Assembly (NCBI GenBank): GCA_000431315.1
Contig: HF989697.1
Coordinates: 1-8,638 of the forward strand
Direction: 5' to 3'
Source of the DNA: Brachyspira sp. CAG:484
GTDB lineage: Bacteria > Cyanobacteriota > Vampirovibrionia > Gastranaerophilales > Gastranaerophilaceae
Length of the DNA stretch: 8,638 bases
In this document: in pieces, positions 1 to 6,889 of the stretch
How the letters are laid out: each line of letters begins with the position of its first letter
Position numbering within the stretch: the stretch's first letter is position 1
The notes under the pieces: generated by a model
The model's database searches: none
The model's input: only the letters and a program-made list of their open reading frames with translations
Told to the model about the DNA's origin: nothing
Made by a program: the position numbers and the translations under genes

Positions 1-1
1 C

Positions 2-772
2 TTAACCGGTATTGGTGCAGGTATCGAGCCATTTCGCGCAGCCGGGAACCCATTCATTAAACCAGGTTTTACGTTAGCCGAGGTATTGATAACCTTAGGT
101 ATAATAGGTGTTGTTGCGGCTATGACTTTACCTTCTTTAACCGCTAAGTATCAAAAAAAGGTTACAGCTGTCCAACTGAAAAAATCATACTCAACTATTC
201 TGCAAGCATTTACAATGGCGCAGAAAGATTACGGGGATATAAGCGGTTGGGAGTTTGTACCATCTCAATCCGTAAATGGTGAAGATTTATCTGAACTGAG
301 GGATTCTCTCAATGTTTTTGCGCATAGGTATTTAATACCTTATATAAAAATTGTTACTGATTGTGGAGCCGGTAAAACATCTTCAAAAAAGTGCTTTTAT
401 AATTGGTATTACCATGATGGCACCGTATTGACATATGCCCCGAACGATAATACATACAGATTTATTGTTAATAATTCAACTCTTGTATCGCTTGTTTATG
501 ATAATTATCAAGGTAATTACGGCGGTAGAATTTTATTATTTATTGATATTAACGGATTTAACAAGCCAAATACTTTTGGAAAAGATATTTTTGTAATGGG
601 ATTAACACAGTCTAATTCAAAGTTTAATATGTTTGGATATGAACATAAATCAAGAGATACCCTTATGAACCACTCCGGCTGGGGATGTGCATCTTCAAGG
701 AATACCTATTACTGCGGAGCTTTGATACAGCAGGATGGATGGGAAATTAAGGATGACTATCCATGGTTTTAA
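2..772 (+). CDS. Type IV pilin-like / pseudopilin protein, 5' end not resolved
   Basis: This is a prepilin-type protein, exported to the inner membrane, cut by prepilin peptidase and anchored by its N-terminal helix. The frame is open to the left edge. The first 22 visible residues precede the cleavage motif G|FTLAEVLITLGIIG, whose F codon is at 68-70, with the conserved Glu at position 5 of the mature protein and a hydrophobic helix to about LPSL. The rest is a globular domain with two cysteine pairs (DCGAGKTSSKKC and GCASSRNTYYC). It ends in YCGALIQQDGWEIKDDYPWF, almost the same ending as the pilin at 3430-4092. No ATG, GTG or TTG precedes the motif in frame, and the TTG at 86 lies inside the helix and cannot be the start. 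Either the gene begins upstream with a long leader, or the ATT at 56 is used, giving the leader (I/M)KPG. The substrate or filament role is unknown. Confidence 0.85.
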   Translation, partial: LTGIGAGIEPFRAAGNPFIKPGFTLAEVLITLGIIGVVAAMTLPSLTAKYQKKVTAVQLKKSYSTILQAFTMAQKDYGDISGWEFVPSQSVNGEDLSELRDSLNVFAHRYLIPYIKIVTDCGAGKTSSKKCFYNWYYHDGTVLTYAPNDNTYRFIVNNSTLVSLVYDNYQGNYGGRILLFIDINGFNKPNTFGKDIFVMGLTQSNSKFNMFGYEHKSRDTLMNHSGWGCASSRNTYYCGALIQQDGWEIKDDYPWF

Positions 773-833
773 TTATTTAACATTTCTTTAGAAAACTGTA
801 TTTTCAGAACCATGTTTTATTTTTAGTGTAAAA

Positions 834-842
834 TGTTATAAG
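834..842 (+). promoter_or_regulatory. Extended -10 promoter of the ssb operon
   Basis: TGTTATAAG reads as an extended -10 (TGnTATAAn), 26 bases before the ssb start. I see no good -35 at the usual distance, which fits an extended -10 promoter. It is the only candidate in the 96-base gap after the upstream pilin gene, where no convincing terminator is visible, so some readthrough from upstream is possible. Confidence 0.45.
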
Positions 843-868
843 AATTTATTACAAAGAAAGAGGTATTG

Positions 869-1204
869 ATGAATACAGTTGTCTTAGTCGGTCGTGTCGG
901 CCGCGATGCAGAAATAAAATACTTTGAATCAGGAAAAGTTAAAGCAAATTTTTCTGTTGCAGTTAACCGCTGGGATTCCAAAACAAAATCAGAAGTTGCA
1001 GACTGGTTTAATGTTGATGTTTGGGATAAACAGGCTGAATTTGCCGGTGAGTATGTAAAAAAAGGTATGCAGGTTGCAGTAGATGGCAGAATTGCACAAA
1101 ATCGCTGGACTGATAAAGCTACCGGCAATGAAAGAGAAAACTTCCTTGTAGTAGCTACAAGCATAAGATTGTTAGGTTCAAAAAGAGATGCTGAAGTATT
1201 ATGA
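869..1204 (+). CDS. ssb: Single-stranded DNA-binding protein (OB fold)
   Basis: This 111-residue protein would coat single-stranded DNA during replication and repair. It is a single OB fold: MNTVVLVGRVGRDAEIKYFESG, then AVNRWDS, the WFNVDVWDKQAEFAGEYVKKG core strand-helix segment and VDGRIAQNRW. It ends LLGSKRDAEVL, and the LGSKRD tail is typical of cyanobacterial SSBs as I remember them. It lacks the disordered linker and acidic DDxxPF-like tip with which most bacterial SSBs recruit partner proteins. The ATG at 869 is preferred over the in-frame TTG at 866 because AAAGAGG at 857-863 sits five bases upstream and MNT is the usual SSB start. Its TGA overlaps the ATG of the kinase gene in ATGA, so it leads an operon with two metabolic genes, an unusual partnership. 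Confidence 0.93.
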   Translation: MNTVVLVGRVGRDAEIKYFESGKVKANFSVAVNRWDSKTKSEVADWFNVDVWDKQAEFAGEYVKKGMQVAVDGRIAQNRWTDKATGNERENFLVVATSIRLLGSKRDAEVL

Positions 1205-2508
1205 TAATTAACTCTACAACAGTTGCTATTATTGCCGATGATCTGACCGGAGCAAACGATACTGCTTTACAGTTCCATTTAAAGGGTGCAAACACCCAAA
1301 TTTTGCTCAGTGAAGATATTGATCCGGTAAATGCTAAAAATACTCAAACCTGGGCGCTTTCTACTGAGTCAAGAAATATTGAACCGCATGAAGCGTTTGA
1401 AAAAGCTCAAAGAGCAGCGCAGTTTTTTGTTGAAAAAATCAATCCGGATTATTTTTATAAAAAAATTGATTCTACAATAAGAGGTAATATTGCGGTAGAA
1501 GTGCTTGCCATTCTTGATACTCTTGAATGGGATGCCTCTATTATTATACCGGCGTTCCCGGCAGAATCCAGAGTAACAGTCGGCGGCTATCATCTTTTGA
1601 AAGGTGTTCCTATTGAACGAACCGAAATGGCAAGAGATCCGCATTCTCCTATTTTTGAATCACATCTGCCTACACTGTTGAAATCCCAGCTTCATGATGA
1701 AAACAAAGACTTAGTCGGGTCAATCGAACTTTCTACCATTATGAAAGGTGCCGGACCTATTTTAAGAGATTTGAATAATCTTATTAAATCAGGCAAAAAA
1801 CTCATTGTAATGGATGCGGTTTCTACAGTTGACATTGAACAGATTGTTCTTGCTATGGATAAATCAGAATATAGAATTCTACCAACCGGTACAGCAGCGG
1901 CAGCACAGGTTTTAAGTGACTTGTGGTTTTCTGATTTTAAATCCGAACATATTACAAAAACGCTTCCTGAACTTCCAAAATTTGTTGTTTCCGGCAGTGC
2001 TACACAAATTACAGCAAATCAGATTGAAAAACTTGAAGAAGCTGATGAGTTTGAAAACCTGCTTGTTATAAATCTTGATATGAAAACCGTTCTTGCCGGT
2101 GTAAGTGATGAAATCGTTAACAGAATTGTTAATAATCTGGGGCAGAATAATATTGTTGTTGTTCATACATCAACACTTGTGAGAGATTTTGATGGATTTT
2201 CCGAGGATTCACTAAATGCCGAGCTTACCAAGGCGAACCTTGCGAACGTAATTACAGATTTTCTTGCTGAGCTGACTCAGAAAGTTGTGGCGCAAAAAGA
2301 GTTAATTCTTATTACTCTTGGCGGGGAAACCTCATATAAATGCTGTTCTGCAATAGGAGCAACCCAGTTGCAGCTTATTGATGAGGTTGCGCCGGCTATC
2401 GCATTAAGTCTTGACCATAATGCGCAGTGGATTGTCACAAAATCAGGCAATCTTGGCGGGGTTAATACTCTTATTGATATTTTAAAATATTTTGAGCATC
2501 ATGAATAA
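1201..2508 (+). CDS. DUF1537-family four-carbon acid sugar kinase
   Basis: This 435-residue protein belongs to the DUF1537 kinases, cytoplasmic enzymes that phosphorylate four-carbon acid sugars such as D-threonate, D-erythronate or 3-oxo-tetronate at O4. The N-terminal substrate domain shows IADDLTGAND (11-20), KKIDSTIRGN (87-96) and IPAFPAESR (116-124) with the following TEMARDP segment. The C-terminal nucleotide domain shows VVSGSATQITANQ (262-274), TLGGETS (372-378) and TKSGNLGG (413-420). Length is normal for the family. The usual Gly-Val-Pro between the last two motifs is replaced by APAIAL (398-403), a mild divergence. The start overlaps the ssb stop and there is only a weak ribosome site, so translation is probably coupled. 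The next gene is a PdxA-family dehydrogenase, the known partner of these kinases. The exact substrate cannot be read from the sequence. Confidence 0.88.
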   Translation: MIINSTTVAIIADDLTGANDTALQFHLKGANTQILLSEDIDPVNAKNTQTWALSTESRNIEPHEAFEKAQRAAQFFVEKINPDYFYKKIDSTIRGNIAVEVLAILDTLEWDASIIIPAFPAESRVTVGGYHLLKGVPIERTEMARDPHSPIFESHLPTLLKSQLHDENKDLVGSIELSTIMKGAGPILRDLNNLIKSGKKLIVMDAVSTVDIEQIVLAMDKSEYRILPTGTAAAAQVLSDLWFSDFKSEHITKTLPELPKFVVSGSATQITANQIEKLEEADEFENLLVINLDMKTVLAGVSDEIVNRIVNNLGQNNIVVVHTSTLVRDFDGFSEDSLNAELTKANLANVITDFLAELTQKVVAQKELILITLGGETSYKCCSAIGATQLQLIDEVAPAIALSLDHNAQWIVTKSGNLGGVNTLIDILKYFEHHE

Positions 2509-3433
2509 CTACAGTAAAAAAATTGCAATTACTACAGGTGATCCTAACGGTATTGGTGCAGAGATTACCATTAAGGCTCTGAATAAACTTGATTTGCCTG
2601 AAGATAAAGTTGTACTTGTTTCTAATAAAAAAATATTAGATTTTTACGGTCATTTAAAACGTGCCTATGAAATTATTGAAATCCCTTTTGATGCTGATAA
2701 GATTGAACCGGGAAGGATTACGGCTGATGCCGGGGATTTTTCTTTCAATACACTGCAAAAGGTTTGTGATATAAATCCTAAGGCAATTGTTACGGCGCCG
2801 GTAGCCAAAAACGCGCTTCACCTTGCCGGACATATTTTTAACGGGCAGACTGAAGTTTTGCAGAAATTTCTTGCACATAACGGACAGCTTGCAGAAATGC
2901 TTTTTGTTGCCGAAGATTTTAGGGTCTTGCTTTTGACAAGGCACTGCGCTCTTAAAGAAATAAGTCTTACAAAAGAACTTGTTATTGAAAAAATCTTGAA
3001 TTTGAAAGAGTTTTTCTGCAAGCATTTTAGCATTGAAAATCCTTCATTTGCACTGTGCGGCTTTAATCCGCATTCAGGTGAGGACGGAATATTAGGACAA
3101 GAAGAGATTAAAATATTAACTCCTGCATCAGAAGAACTTTGCAGATTAGGCGTTGATATTACAAAACCGCTTCCTGCAGATACTTTATTTGTAGGTGCAG
3201 GAAAGGCATTTTATAACAAAGAACGCTGTCCTTATGATTGTTATATTGCAAATTACCACGACCAAGGTTTAATCCCGATTAAGACTGTTGCCGGTGACGA
3301 AACAGTTAATATGACAATTGGTTTGGATATTATAAGAACCTCTCCCGGTCATGGCACAGCTTTTGATATTGCCGGGAAGAATATTGCTTGTGAAGCTGGC
3401 ATGATTTCAGCAATCAGGGCAGTTATTAATTAG
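2501..3433 (+). CDS. pdxA: PdxA-family 4-phosphate dehydrogenase (4-hydroxythreonine-4-P or 4-P-threonate type)
   Basis: This 310-residue NAD- and divalent-metal-dependent enzyme oxidises and decarboxylates a four-carbon acid 4-phosphate. PdxA acts on 4-phosphohydroxy-L-threonine in vitamin B6 synthesis; the PdxA2 subgroup acts on 4-phospho-D-threonate or D-erythronate, giving dihydroxyacetone phosphate. Visible motifs are TTGDPNGIGAE (11-21), NGQTE (114-118), TRHC with His148, NPHSGE with His191, YHDQGLIPIK with His253, and RTSPGHGTAFDIAGK (279-293). The three histidines match the metal ligands of the family. The position that is His in the E. coli GHTE motif is Gln here. The ATG at 2501 is chosen over an in-frame TTG at 2492; it overlaps the kinase gene by 8 bases, so translation is coupled. 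The kinase neighbour favours a catabolic role, but a B6 role remains possible, and I see no pdxJ. The stop codon overlaps that of the opposing pilin gene. Confidence 0.88.
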   Translation: MNNYSKKIAITTGDPNGIGAEITIKALNKLDLPEDKVVLVSNKKILDFYGHLKRAYEIIEIPFDADKIEPGRITADAGDFSFNTLQKVCDINPKAIVTAPVAKNALHLAGHIFNGQTEVLQKFLAHNGQLAEMLFVAEDFRVLLLTRHCALKEISLTKELVIEKILNLKEFFCKHFSIENPSFALCGFNPHSGEDGILGQEEIKILTPASEELCRLGVDITKPLPADTLFVGAGKAFYNKERCPYDCYIANYHDQGLIPIKTVAGDETVNMTIGLDIIRTSPGHGTAFDIAGKNIACEAGMISAIRAVIN

Positions 3434-4092
3434 AATTTATACGGATAGTCTTGAGGAAGTTTCCAGCCGTTTGACTGTATAAGCCTTGCACAATATGCTT
3501 TTGCGTGAACCGGATTTTTTGTGTAGCATCCATAATTTGAATTGAATTTTAATTCTTGTTCATCTTTTTGTTGACTTCCGTAAGTGTTGAATCGTTTGGA
3601 GTTTGATATGTTAAACCCGAATATAAAATCATCCACTCCCTCTACTGTTTTTTCTTCAATAAAAGTCTTATAATTCGGATAATAGTGAACATGTATATAC
3701 CCGCCGGAAAATCCGCTCATATTTGCTACGCTGCCATCTCCCAGTATAAAGGTTATTCCTCCATCTGCAAGTTTATTATCTTTTATAATTTTTCTGTCTA
3801 TTATTCTGATGTTATTAAGATAAGGTGTCCAGTATTTGTTAAACCAGTTTAGTAGTATTTTGTTGTTACTCTCTCCATCCGCAGGTACCCAATCCCAGCA
3901 GTCAACATCTCCATTGTCATTTATTGAACGAAGCTGGGCCTGTGCCATTGTAGAATTGAATTTCTGTAACTTAGTTATTGTAACATTTGCACGATACTTA
4001 CTCATTAGTGCAGGTAATGTCATTGAGGCAACAATTCCTATTATCCCGAGTGTTATTAAAACTTCTGCTAATGTAAATCCATATATCTTCAT
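3430..4092 (-). CDS. Type IV pilin-like / pseudopilin protein
   Basis: This 220-residue prepilin-type protein has a very short leader, MKIYG, followed by FTLAEVLITLGIIGIVASM, with the prepilin peptidase site after Gly5 and Glu at mature position 5. The hydrophobic helix runs to about residue 29, and the rest is a globular extracytoplasmic domain. Cysteines occur in VDCWDW and in the C-terminal GCYTKNPVHAKAYC pair. The end, YCARLIQSNGWKLPQDYPYKF, matches the ending of the pilin at 2-772, so the two share a C-terminal module with a probable disulfide. The ATG at 4092 is chosen over an in-frame TTG at 4098 because AAAGG lies six bases upstream and short MKxxG leaders are usual. It has a consensus promoter and is divergent from a small regulator gene. 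I recognise no minor-pilin subtype. Confidence 0.9.
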   Translation of the reverse strand: MKIYGFTLAEVLITLGIIGIVASMTLPALMSKYRANVTITKLQKFNSTMAQAQLRSINDNGDVDCWDWVPADGESNNKILLNWFNKYWTPYLNNIRIIDRKIIKDNKLADGGITFILGDGSVANMSGFSGGYIHVHYYPNYKTFIEEKTVEGVDDFIFGFNISNSKRFNTYGSQQKDEQELKFNSNYGCYTKNPVHAKAYCARLIQSNGWKLPQDYPYKF

Positions 4093-4165
4093 AAACAACC
4101 TTTCAAATAAAATAATTTAACAAGTAATTTATAAATAATTATAAAAATTTATAATATATAGTATA

Positions 4166-4194
4166 ATTATATATTATTTTATAAAAATTGTCAA
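4166..4194 (-). promoter_or_regulatory. Perfect-consensus sigma70 promoter of the pilin gene
   Basis: On the - strand TTGACA (4194-4189) and TATAAT (4171-4166) are separated by exactly 17 bases. Transcription would start near 4159 and leave a leader of about 67 bases before the ATG at 4092. Its -35 overlaps the candidate -35 of the divergent regulator gene. Confidence 0.75.
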
Positions 4195-4218
4195 TATAAC
4201 GAAAATAACGATTATAAT
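4188..4218 (+). promoter_or_regulatory. Promoter of the HTH regulator gene
   Basis: TTGTCA (4188-4193) and TATAAT (4213-4218) have a 19-base spacer. The start point would fall at about 4225, which is the A of the ATG, so the mRNA would be leaderless. A second TATAAT at 4221-4226 (with TG upstream, an extended -10 shape) overlaps the start codon and would initiate inside the gene. The spacer is longer than ideal, so the assignment is moderate. Confidence 0.5.
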
Positions 4219-4226
4219 GTTATAAT
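4196..4226. promoter_or_regulatory. Candidate operator between divergent genes
   Basis: Two direct copies of ATAACGA (4196-4202 and 4205-4211) are followed by an inverted repeat, ATTATAA-TG-TTATAAT (4211-4226), which covers the regulator's -10 and start codon. A small Cro/CI-type protein binding here could repress its own gene and affect the pilin promoter. This is inferred from position and symmetry only; AT-rich DNA produces such repeats easily. Confidence 0.35.
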
Positions 4227-4434
4227 GATAAAAATAAAGCTACGACAATTAATATGGGATAATGATACAACTGCAACTGATATTCATAAGGCTACCGGGA
4301 TAAGCCAATCTATTTTGTCAGATATTGTCAGAGGAAAACGAACAAATGTCGGTCTTGATATTATTAACAAATTATGTATTTATTTTGATTGCAGTATAAA
4401 TGATATTCTGGAATTTGTTCCGGAAAGAAAATAA
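4225..4434 (+). CDS. Small Cro/CI-type helix-turn-helix regulator
   Basis: This 69-residue protein is a single XRE/Cro-CI DNA-binding domain. MIKIKLRQLIW forms the first helix. TDIHKATGISQSILSDIVRGKR is the helix-turn-helix with the usual A-x-x-T-G-I-S turn, followed by LDIINKLCIYFDCSINDILEF, the standard closing helices. There is no ligand or oligomerisation domain, so it is probably a simple repressor. No Shine-Dalgarno sequence precedes the ATG; instead a TATAAT lies six bases upstream, pointing to a leaderless transcript. It is divergent from the pilin gene with interleaved promoters, which suggests autoregulation and control of that gene. No antitoxin or phage partner is visible next to it. 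Confidence 0.85.
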   Translation: MIKIKLRQLIWDNDTTATDIHKATGISQSILSDIVRGKRTNVGLDIINKLCIYFDCSINDILEFVPERK

Positions 4435-4465
4435 AAAAACACAGATTATTAATCTGTGTTTTTTT
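4434..4465. terminator. Bidirectional hairpin terminator
   Basis: The inverted repeat CACAGAT...ATCTGTG is flanked by a run of As on the left and a run of Ts on the right, giving a stem of at least 7 GC-containing pairs, extendable by A:T pairs, with a tiny loop. Either strand gives a hairpin plus U tract. It lies between the convergent regulator gene and secF, so it can end both transcripts. Confidence 0.88.
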
Positions 4466-4488
4466 ATTATTGTTATTTATTTTATTTA

Positions 4489-5487
4489 TTAAACAAGTGC
4501 AGCAGATTTTGAAGCCGGAGTCTTGTTGTTTTTCTTGTCTTCCCAGAAGTCAACAAGGACTGAACAGAAGAATATACTTGAGTATGTTCCGATTGCGATA
4601 CCTAAAATCATTGCAAGTACAAAGTCTTTTGTTGTAACACCGCCGAAGAAGTATAACGCCAATAATGTAATTAGAGTTGTTAATGATGTATTAATACTTC
4701 TTGCAAGTGTCTGGTTAACAGAAGCGTTTACAATTTCGCCAAAAGACATCTTTTTGGAATAATATCTTAAGTTTTCTCTAATTCTGTCGAAAACAACGAT
4801 AGTATCGTGAACTGAGAACCCTACAACCGTTAAAATCGCTGTAATAAACAAACCGTCAATCTGAACGTTGTAAAAAATTCCAAGTAAAGAAAACGCGCCC
4901 ACAACAAATAACACATCATGAGCAATCCCAAGTATGGCAGCCAGTGCATAGTCAAACTTAAATCTTATTGAAAGATAAATAACTATGCCTAAAAATGCTA
5001 AGCCTAAAGCAAGTAATGAATTTTTAAATAATTCCTTACCTAAAGTTGGTCCCACAGAACTTACTGAAATAAGTTCCGGATTTGTATAATCTTTTGATAA
5101 AACTTCAGTAATTTTGTTTACGCCATCAGTGTTTTCGCCGATAAATTTAGTTCTGATTGAAATAATATTTTGAAGATTACTATTTTCTTTTGAATCAGCC
5201 CCGGCATTTGCATGTACAACCTGAAGAAGCGGATTTTCTACTCCTGCAGCTTCAAGGTCTGCACGTGTTTTTGCTATATCGTTATTATCAATTTTCTGGT
5301 TTACTCCATACTGGAGAATTGTTCCGCCGGTATAATCAATACCAACTTTCAAAGGAATATGGTGCTCGTTATGTATTGCCGAATAGATAAGGGCAGCAGT
5401 TCCCGGCAGAAGTAAGATTGCCGAAATACAAAGCCATACTACTCTGTATTTAACAATATCAATTACGTGTTTTGCTATATCTGTCAT
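4489..5487 (-). CDS. secF: Protein translocase subunit SecF
   Basis: This 332-residue inner-membrane protein is the SecF half of the SecDF export motor, which uses the proton gradient to help pull proteins through SecYEG. TM1 is at about 15-36, followed by GIDYTGGT (49-56) and the periplasmic domain. SVGPTLGKEL (144-153) leads into the five-TM block, which holds FSVHDTIVVFDRIREN (224-239) with the conserved Asp, and NQTLARSINTSLTTL (258-272) with the following FGG. Length is typical. It follows secD by 19 bases, with GAGG nine bases before the ATG, so the two genes are surely co-transcribed. The C-terminal tail is short and lysine/serine rich. Confidence 0.96.
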   Translation of the reverse strand: MTDIAKHVIDIVKYRVVWLCISAILLLPGTAALIYSAIHNEHHIPLKVGIDYTGGTILQYGVNQKIDNNDIAKTRADLEAAGVENPLLQVVHANAGADSKENSNLQNIISIRTKFIGENTDGVNKITEVLSKDYTNPELISVSSVGPTLGKELFKNSLLALGLAFLGIVIYLSIRFKFDYALAAILGIAHDVLFVVGAFSLLGIFYNVQIDGLFITAILTVVGFSVHDTIVVFDRIRENLRYYSKKMSFGEIVNASVNQTLARSINTSLTTLITLLALYFFGGVTTKDFVLAMILGIAIGTYSSIFFCSVLVDFWEDKKNNKTPASKSAALV

Positions 5488-5506
5488 TTTTAATTACCTC
5501 ATTTTC

Positions 5507-6814
5507 CTAATCTAAAATTCCGAAACGGGCATTTTCACGTTTTGTTTCAGTAGCTTCAAAACTTTTGCCGATTTCATCTTTATGCAAACCGAATAACTGC
5601 GGATATTTAAGCTCGCCGGTTCCGAAGATTAAGTGCATAAAGTTTTTAGTGATTGTAATTGCACTGAACATTGAAACAATTACACCCAGAGCCAGAGTTA
5701 AAGCAAAACCTTTAACAATACTTGTACCTAAAAGATAAAGAATTGCGCAGGTGATAATTGTTGTCATGTTTGAATCGAAAATACTTGTAAATGCTCTGTC
5801 AAATCCGGAATTAATAGCAGTAAATAAGTTTCTGCCGGCTCTTAATTCTTCTTTAGTTCTTTCAAAAATAAGAATATTCGCATCAACTGCCATACCGATA
5901 CTTAAGATAAAGCCTGCAATACCTGCAAGAGTTAAAGTAACAGGAATTGCTTTAAACAGAGCAAATAGTATTAAACTGTAAATCAGCAAAGCCACATCGG
6001 CAATTAATCCAGGAAGTCTGTAGTAAGCAATCATAAACAGCATTACAATTGAAAGCCCTATAATACCGGCAACTTTTGATTTAGCGATACTGTCTGCCCC
6101 CAGAGTAGGACCTACGGTATTTTCTTCAACTATTTTTGCCGGAACAGGAAGAGCACCTGCATTTAAGAGGTTAACCATTCTTTCGGCTTCCGAATATTCA
6201 AATCCGCTATCTCCGCCTGAAATTTGAGCTTTACCGCCGTAAATAGGCTCTCTTATAACAGGTGCAGATTGAAGTTCTCCGTCAAAAAAGATTGCCATCT
6301 GCTGTCCAACCAGATCACGAGTTAAGTCCGCGAATTTTTTAGATCCGGCTCCGTTAAATTCCAAAGAAACAACCCATTGCCCTGTAGAATCAGTGCTAAG
6401 TGTTGATTTAGCCAGATCCTGACCGGTAAGCCCTGTTTCAAGCCAAATTTGTTCTCCGTTAGGACCTTTACCTTCTTTTTTAAATTCAAGCTGAGCAGTT
6501 TCACCTAAGAATGCTTTTGCTTCTTTTAAGTCTGTAACGTTTGGAATTTCGATAAGTAATCTTTTTTCACCTACCTGTTGAACAACCGTTTCTGCAACAC
6601 CGAGTTTGTTTACCCTGTTTTCAATTGCGAACTGTAAACGGTTCATAACATCCTGCGTAATCTGCGGGATTGCTTTTGTTGTTTCGGCTTCGATTACAAG
6701 TCTTGACCCGCCGACAAGATCAAGCCCGAGTTTTGTTGGTTTTACGAAAATTGTAACTATTGATGCGATTACAATAAGTACAATTGCCCAAAACATGATA
6801 ATTTTGTTTTTCAC
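5507..6814 (-). CDS. secD: Protein translocase subunit SecD
   Basis: This 435-residue inner-membrane protein is the SecD half of SecDF. TM1 (about 5-24) is followed by LGLDLVGG (29-36), a P1-type periplasmic domain with NRVNKLGVAE (67-75), and FNGAGSKKFADLT (153-165). VGPTLGADSI (234-243) precedes the membrane block, which has GMAVDANILIFERTKEEL (307-324) carrying the functional Asp311. It is shorter than E. coli SecD, as is common outside the gammaproteobacteria. It starts with GTG at 6814: AGAGGAT ends six bases upstream and the following ATG (codon 7) would cut into TM1. It lies 75 bases after dapA and 19 before secF. No strong promoter is visible in the dapA-secD gap, so it may depend partly on the dapA transcript. 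Confidence 0.96.
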   Translation of the reverse strand: MKNKIIMFWAIVLIVIASIVTIFVKPTKLGLDLVGGSRLVIEAETTKAIPQITQDVMNRLQFAIENRVNKLGVAETVVQQVGEKRLLIEIPNVTDLKEAKAFLGETAQLEFKKEGKGPNGEQIWLETGLTGQDLAKSTLSTDSTGQWVVSLEFNGAGSKKFADLTRDLVGQQMAIFFDGELQSAPVIREPIYGGKAQISGGDSGFEYSEAERMVNLLNAGALPVPAKIVEENTVGPTLGADSIAKSKVAGIIGLSIVMLFMIAYYRLPGLIADVALLIYSLILFALFKAIPVTLTLAGIAGFILSIGMAVDANILIFERTKEELRAGRNLFTAINSGFDRAFTSIFDSNMTTIITCAILYLLGTSIVKGFALTLALGVIVSMFSAITITKNFMHLIFGTGELKYPQLFGLHKDEIGKSFEATETKRENARFGILD

Positions 6815-6889
6815 TTTTTTATCCTCTTATAAATGTTCTTGTTTTTAATTTTATTAAAGACTGTTATAAAATTTGATAGCCTGAGCGGG

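Noticed and set aside
791..805. GAAAA-CTGTA-TTTTC inverted repeat after the first pilin as a terminator
   Set aside because: The stem is five A:T-rich pairs with no T tract directly after it.
2654..3033. ORFs antisense to pdxA
   Set aside because: They are shadows of a gene with clear catalytic motifs; no start signals or recognisable domains.
5190..5415. Two + strand ORFs within secF
   Set aside because: They are antisense shadows of the conserved SecF periplasmic region, without ribosome sites.
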